A stretch of DNA of 64,000 nt from Viola odorata (taxonomy: Eukaryota; Streptophyta; Magnoliopsida; Malpighiales; Violaceae). This document shows, piece after piece, positions 58,874 through 64,000 of the stretch. A program made the position numbers and the translations under genes. The notes under the pieces were generated by a model. It ran no database searches. It was not told where the DNA came from and saw nothing but the letters and a program-made list of their open reading frames with translations. Location: the NCBI GenBank assembly GCA_963691705.1, contig OY829539.1, positions 61,540,327-61,604,326 of the forward strand. The letters are read 5' to 3'. Numbering within the stretch: the first letter of the stretch is position 1; each line of letters starts with the position of its first letter.

Positions 58874-59931
58874 TAAGGGTACCATCTAATGTCTAGATGG
58901 GGAGGCAACCTTCTTTAAACCGATATGTTTTAGGACTGATATATTTGCTATATGGTAAGCTTTTGTGCAGTTCTTCTTTCTTTTTGGTAAATTTACATTT
59001 TCATGATGCGTGTATCTTTCTTCTGATATCTCTCAGTTTGTGAAAAACATGCCATCAAAGCTGCAGTCAAGTTTGGCAATTACTTCAATTTCATCGCGAT
59101 GGATGCAAAATCGGCTTTTGGTCTTTGTTCGAGTACCTGATGTAAAGAAGGGATTCATATTGAGTGTATCAAAAGATAAATTTTGTACAAACATGTCTCA
59201 TGAGTGAACTCAATGCAACACTTTTTTTCCCTTTCCTTTCCTCTGCAAGTAATGAAATATATTCAGTGCTACTACCTATGGATACTACAAAAATTATGTT
59301 TACTACATTCTCACATTGCCCTAGTTGTTTCTGAGGGCTAGGTGGAAATTTTAAACCCCACCCGGTTACTCGTACCATTCTCGTTCTGGCTCAATTTTTT
59401 CAGGTGGTAGGAGTCCAATCTGCAGATCGCATATTCTCCTGAAATCAAAAGCCAGCCAGATTGATTCTGCTGAAACACCAGAAGAAAAGAAAATAAGATA
59501 AATATCCACAATAAAATAAAGGAAACTACTATTCATATCCTCTCTTTTTCTTTTGGAATAATCAAAGCCAAAAGGCACCTTGTGCAGAATCAACTTAGGA
59601 AATATCACTCACATCATGACGCCAAGCAAAGTTCCACGGATGATTTTTGCATCAATGCACCGACTGATGAATGAGTGTCTTAATAACTTGTGTACTTCAC
59701 TAATGTTGCTGTCGAGTCCTCAACTTGCCAAGCGAGCAGGTGAAAATTGTTGCACGCTTGAAACCTAAGACGAACCAAATTATAGCAAAACTAATCAGCT
59801 TGGAATTACCAATATGCTCGTAAGTCTTAGGTCTTAGGTTCGAGTACCTTACCTCAGCTCACATATCCCGTAGGTTAAGTAGATCCACAACCTTCTTATC
59901 ACAGCCAGTGGGAGCGAAATTTGAGCTGTTT
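58874..59931. other. Convergent intergenic space between DUF3754 copy 2 and the RPK2-like gene
   Basis: Carries the 3' untranslated regions of both convergent genes. No additional gene is seen. Confidence 0.45.
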
Positions 59932-62900
59932 TCAGGATTTAAGCTGTTTCAGTTTCTGAAGAACCTGCTTCATGGGCGGCCGTACAGTTAGTGACTCTAC
60001 TGTGCAGAATGATGCAAGCTTTAACATTCCCAACAAATTCTCCTTAGGCCCTGCTTCCCACAATTCCTTAGCAAAAACCTCCCACGAGCGGCCCTCCTTG
60101 ATCAATAACTTCCCCCAAGCAACAATGTTGAAGCCATTCCCGAATTCAGAAAACGATGGATCAAGGGATTTCTTTCCTGACAGGAGTTCTAACAGAACTA
60201 CGCCGAAGCTATAAACATCTGACTTGTCAGACACCCTGCACGTGGTCGCGTATTCCGGTGCAACATACCCAAATGTTCCTTCTACATCAGTTGTGGCATG
60301 AGTCTGAGATACTTCTAAAAGCCTAGCCAAACCAAAGTCAGATAGGTACGCATTCAGTTCCTCATCCAGCAGAATATTGCTAGGCTTGATATCTCGATGA
60401 AGTATGCGCGGAACACATGAATAGTGGAGGTAAGCAAGAGCTTGTGCTACGTCAAGAGCTATCTTGTAAATCACTGACCACTCCACATTTTTGTCTGATC
60501 TGTTGTGTATGAAAGTTTCAAGGTTTCCTCCAGAAAGATAGTTGTAAATCAAGAACATTTCAGCTTCTCCCACATAATAACCAATCAGAGTCACAAGATT
60601 CCTATGGCGAATTCTGCCCAGTGTTCTGATCTCTGCATCAAACTGTTGAATGCCTTGAATTCTGCCTATCGAGAGCCTCTTCACAGCAACAAGGTAACCT
60701 GGTACCAATTCTGCCTTGTATGTTGACCCGAACCCACCTGTACCAATCAGGTTCCTCATACTGAAATTCCCAGTTGCTCTCACTACATTATCATAAGTAA
60801 GTTCATGAGAAGCATCTGCGAAAGTTACTAATACTCTCTCTCTCAAGCTAGACAGTCTGCTAAACCTTCTCTTATAAATACAAACCAAAACTACTGCCAA
60901 AGATATGCCAAGTACAGCAGAAAAAGAAATTATCACTGCAATTATTAAAGACTTCTTTCCCTGCTTGTGCTGTTTTATGTTTTCCGGTGACTCCCCACTA
61001 GGAAAACTAGGTTGCCGATTCGAAGAATTACACTTATCCAAATAGTAATTGCCTCCAAATGACTGATTACAATCAATGGCCTGTGGAAGAGGGGGTAACT
61101 GACCAGACAGGTTATTGAAAGACGCATTCAGTACAATTAGACTGGAAAGGGCTGAGAAAGATGACGGTATGTTACCAGAAAGCTCGTTATTGTTGAGTAA
61201 GAGAATCTCAAGGTCTTTGGCATTTGCCAAACTGGCAGGGATAGATCCTGTTAGAGCATTATGAGAAAGATCTAAAACTATAAGTGAAGTCAACTGACCG
61301 AGCTGAAATGGTATTTCTCCTGTTAAATTGTTACTTCCTAGAAGAAAAGATTCCAGAGATTCCAAATTTCCCAACTCAATGGGTAGAGAACTAGACAGCC
61401 TGTTTCCTCGCAAGTCAAAACTTCGAAGCATCCTCAAGTTGTCAATATCAGAATCCAGTACACTGCCAATCTGATTATACGCTGCTTCAAACTCTCTCAT
61501 TGCTGGACAATTGGAAAACAACTCCAGAATCCCTCCCAATATTTGGTTTGCACTCAAGTTAACAGAGAAACTCAACAGATCACTGCAATTCAAAACTAGT
61601 TCCTGAGGAAGAGACCCATTAAACTCATTATTGTTCAACAACAATTTGTACACAGATTTATTCTTGTTTGTCAGGAATTCATCTCCAACTGAAAACGAAG
61701 GCAACAAACCGATGAATCTATTCCAACTAAAATCATGGATAATCACAAAGTCAGCATCCATCATTGGCTCCAACGGAATACTTCCCTGAGAACCCCAAAC
61801 TTGAATGTTAGAGTATGCAATCTGTATATCCTGCAGATCTAAATTTAGACCTTGACCATAAGAGAACATGCTAGTATGACAACTTCCCTTCCAAAAACTA
61901 GGAAGAACACCAGACATATTATTTCTACTAACATTAAAATACGTCATACAAGGAACTTGCAGCTGCATTGGAAGGTAACCCACCAAATAATTCGAACTCA
62001 AATCCAAAAAAGTAAGGTTTTTACACATCCCAAAACCTTCTGGAACTACCCCGTTGAAAGAATTCTGCCCCAAATTGACAACTTTCAATGAGCACCAATT
62101 GCTCCAATTGCTGGGCAACCGTCCATCAAGATTAGCTCTAGGTGCCCACAAAATCTGCAAACCTGGAAGCATAAACACCTCATCTGGAATGCCCCCATCA
62201 AAAGCATTGAACTCTAAACGAGAATCATCGATATTGCTGCCATCTCCAATGCCAACAAAGTTACTAGAATTAGTCAGCACAAAAACTGACAGTTTTCGAC
62301 AAGCTGCCAACTCCTTAGGGATCCTTTCAGTGAGACTGTTCGTAGAAACATCTAGCACTCGGAGCTCTGAAATCTGACCAATCTCCGGTGGAATCGGGCC
62401 CTGCAGAATGTTCCCATCAAGCAATAGTGTCCTCAAATTCTTACATCTCCCAAGTTGTTTAGGAATACCCTTCTCTAGAAAGTTATTGCTTAGCTTCAGG
62501 TGGGTCAAAACAGAACATTCTCCTACACCCTCTACTGCGATTCCTCCTATAAGCCTATTATTCGACAAATCAATAACTCTCAACTCCCCAAGACCAATCA
62601 AATTAGGCGGGATTTCATCAGACAAAGAATTAAACGATAAATTAAGCACGCGCAGGGACGACCCAAGAGTGCTTATCTCAAATGGAATCTTTCCTGAAAA
62701 GTTGTTACCTTGCAGCTCTAAAACCTCCAAAAACTTAAGTTTCCCTATGCTCGCAGGAATCCCACCAGAAAAACCGCTGTGAGGAATGATGAGACTCCGA
62801 AGCTCCGACAGGTTACCGATTGACTCCGACAAGGTTCCTGCAACGGAGGCTCCGGTGAAGTTCAAAGATATAACTCTGTTAGAAGATTTGTTGCAGGTGA

Positions 62901-63093
62901 CTCCGTACCAGGTGCAGTGATCAAAATTAACGGCTGGATTCCAGTTCTTGAGAAGATTTGTAGAGTCCCCAGAAACATAATTCTTGATATCCACAAGTGC
63001 GGCTGAGTCGTTAAAGGCTAAAGCTTGCAAGAAGAAAGTGAAAGAAAATGCGGAGAGCAAACCCAAATAAGAAAAGTAAACACCCAACACCAT
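59932..63093 (-). CDS. RPK2: LRR receptor-like kinase, RPK2/TOADSTOOL2 type
   Basis: Intronless, 1053 residues from the ATG at 63093. The frame stays open 83 codons further upstream, but MVLGVYFSYLGLLSAFSFTF gives a proper signal peptide. Next come NDSAALVDIKNYVSGD and the Cys pair DHCTWYGVTC of the LRR N-cap. About twenty leucine-rich repeats follow, interrupted by an island around residues 400-470, then a second Cys pair. A transmembrane helix lies near 719-741. The kinase domain is ~773-1050 with GTGGFGSTYKAE, AVKRL (Lys ~805), LHRDIKPSN (Asp ~901), SDFGLARLL and YVAPEYATT, all intact, so it should be active. RPK2 homologues act in meristem CLE signalling and anther development. RPK1-like genes are shorter, so RPK2 is the better match. 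Confidence 0.93.
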   Translation of the reverse strand: MVLGVYFSYLGLLSAFSFTFFLQALAFNDSAALVDIKNYVSGDSTNLLKNWNPAVNFDHCTWYGVTCNKSSNRVISLNFTGASVAGTLSESIGNLSELRSLIIPHSGFSGGIPASIGKLKFLEVLELQGNNFSGKIPFEISTLGSSLRVLNLSFNSLSDEIPPNLIGLGELRVIDLSNNRLIGGIAVEGVGECSVLTHLKLSNNFLEKGIPKQLGRCKNLRTLLLDGNILQGPIPPEIGQISELRVLDVSTNSLTERIPKELAACRKLSVFVLTNSSNFVGIGDGSNIDDSRLEFNAFDGGIPDEVFMLPGLQILWAPRANLDGRLPSNWSNWCSLKVVNLGQNSFNGVVPEGFGMCKNLTFLDLSSNYLVGYLPMQLQVPCMTYFNVSRNNMSGVLPSFWKGSCHTSMFSYGQGLNLDLQDIQIAYSNIQVWGSQGSIPLEPMMDADFVIIHDFSWNRFIGLLPSFSVGDEFLTNKNKSVYKLLLNNNEFNGSLPQELVLNCSDLLSFSVNLSANQILGGILELFSNCPAMREFEAAYNQIGSVLDSDIDNLRMLRSFDLRGNRLSSSLPIELGNLESLESFLLGSNNLTGEIPFQLGQLTSLIVLDLSHNALTGSIPASLANAKDLEILLLNNNELSGNIPSSFSALSSLIVLNASFNNLSGQLPPLPQAIDCNQSFGGNYYLDKCNSSNRQPSFPSGESPENIKQHKQGKKSLIIAVIISFSAVLGISLAVVLVCIYKRRFSRLSSLRERVLVTFADASHELTYDNVVRATGNFSMRNLIGTGGFGSTYKAELVPGYLVAVKRLSIGRIQGIQQFDAEIRTLGRIRHRNLVTLIGYYVGEAEMFLIYNYLSGGNLETFIHNRSDKNVEWSVIYKIALDVAQALAYLHYSCVPRILHRDIKPSNILLDEELNAYLSDFGLARLLEVSQTHATTDVEGTFGYVAPEYATTCRVSDKSDVYSFGVVLLELLSGKKSLDPSFSEFGNGFNIVAWGKLLIKEGRSWEVFAKELWEAGPKENLLGMLKLASFCTVESLTVRPPMKQVLQKLKQLKS

Positions 63094-64000
63094 ATTTTCA
63101 CGCGATGGCCGGAAAAAAATGTGGCCACCGGCGAGGTGACTGGACCACTTAGCAAGAAAGAGAACAAAAATGGGAGAAAAGGAAGATGGGTTATTGAGAA
63201 ATTGGACCGAGGAAGATGACAGTGAGGAAAGGAAGAGGATAAAATTAAAATTGCCGGAGAGAGCAAAGAAAGGAAGTGTTATCTTTGGTTGGAGGAGGAA
63301 GACGACAAGAAGAGCCGGCGTAGGCCACGGGGTTTTGTGCATTTACGTTCTTGTTTGTTTCTCACATGCAACAATGCCTTCTACAATTCTCAAGAAAGGG
63401 AAAAAAAAAACAACAATGCTTCTTCAAATTCATCAATGTTTTTCCCTCTTTTTTTACTAGTAATTTATTAATTTCCCTCCTTTTTAAAATTTATTTCTAC
63501 CTTTTGAGGAGATAATTCCTATTTCTTATTTAGTTCATTAGTCGTTGTTTGAATTGGAATATTTCGTTGCATGTTTACGGTTTAGTTTACATTTACAACT
63601 AACTTAACCAGATTATTAGAAAAAGTATTTCAAGATAACGAGAGTTAGTGATTAATTTGTAGCAGGAAAAAACATATAGTAATCTTAAACGAACCTATAC
63701 TATATAATCGTAGAGATAATGTTTTTTTTTTTTTTTGAGTAATAAGTAGATGGTAGTGTTAGAAAACTAGAAATTCCAAGAACAAGAAGACCCGTGACAA
63801 GTAGAATAGTCCTGTTCTATGGTTGCAACAAGAATGCCCCTCACCATCTCCATCGTTGTTTTTTCAATTCAAATGAGTCCATTTCTATACAAAACGTCAA
63901 ATCTTCTTCATGTGCATCCAGCTAATTATTAAAAAGATGGGGTTTCTTTTCCCACGGCGGATCTAGTTGGGTTTCTTTTAGTCGGGTTTGGATCCATATA
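63094..64000 (-). promoter_or_regulatory. Upstream region of the RPK2-like gene
   Basis: Leader and promoter of the minus-strand receptor kinase gene. CCTCC/TTCC-rich leader sequence lies at 63150-63320 on the minus strand, and AT-rich DNA follows beyond 63400. No distinct TATA box was fixed and no other gene is seen up to the window edge. Confidence 0.4.

Noticed and set aside
59825..59850. A tRNA-like TAGGTTCGAGTACC motif
   Set aside because: No A-box or cloverleaf around it. A single short motif is expected by chance.

Overview
The window is nuclear DNA from a flowering plant, most likely a eudicot. The genes are intron-rich with GT-AG borders, the intergenic DNA is AT-rich, and the proteins are plant families (HD-ZIP III, AAP permease, RPK2-type receptor kinase, the chloroplast factor CCB1). 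The transposons are also plant types (hAT, Stowaway-like MITEs). I cannot name the species. An asterid is possible, but that is a guess.

Layout. 0-10 kb is a damaged region. It holds a ten-unit ~173 bp tandem array, a broken HD-ZIP III gene of the ATHB-15/CORONA group, and a decayed LRR-XII receptor kinase piece. A ~200 bp segment upstream of that kinase piece also occurs on the far side of the HD-ZIP III pseudogene. 9.9-11.9 kb is a complete non-autonomous hAT element with an 8 bp target duplication. 12.7-14.8 kb (minus) is NAA30, the NatC catalytic subunit. 15.4-16.1 kb is a Stowaway-like element and 16.3-16.9 kb an LTR-like remnant. 17.6-19.0 kb (plus) is the mitochondrial Rieske protein. 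20.0-24.3 kb (minus) is CCB1, a cytochrome b6f assembly factor. Its reading frame is split by a 2.8 kb TIR-bearing insertion that carries the last two coding exons of a chaperonin-10 gene on the opposite strand.

25-28.6 kb is AT-rich and empty as far as I can see. 28.7-37.8 kb (plus) is a large NFRKB-like nuclear protein with a DEUBAD-type region and internal repeats. 39.4-41.9 kb (plus) is an amino acid permease of the AAP2/3/4 type. 42-46 kb is MITE-rich. 46.5-52.6 and 53.6-58.9 kb (plus) are two tandem DUF3754 paralogues with matching 15-exon structures. 59.9-63.1 kb (minus) is an intronless RPK2-like LRR receptor kinase.

No operon-like system is present. The most unusual structure is the chaperonin-10-carrying insertion inside CCB1. 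Removing 21155-23985 joins the flanks exactly in frame and gives a normal-sized CCB1 of 278 aa, so the element appears to have landed inside one coding exon. For NAA30, the Rieske gene, the NFRKB-like gene, the AAP gene and both DUF3754 genes, the exon sums I worked out are in frame. All functions are assigned from remembered family sequence, without database searches.
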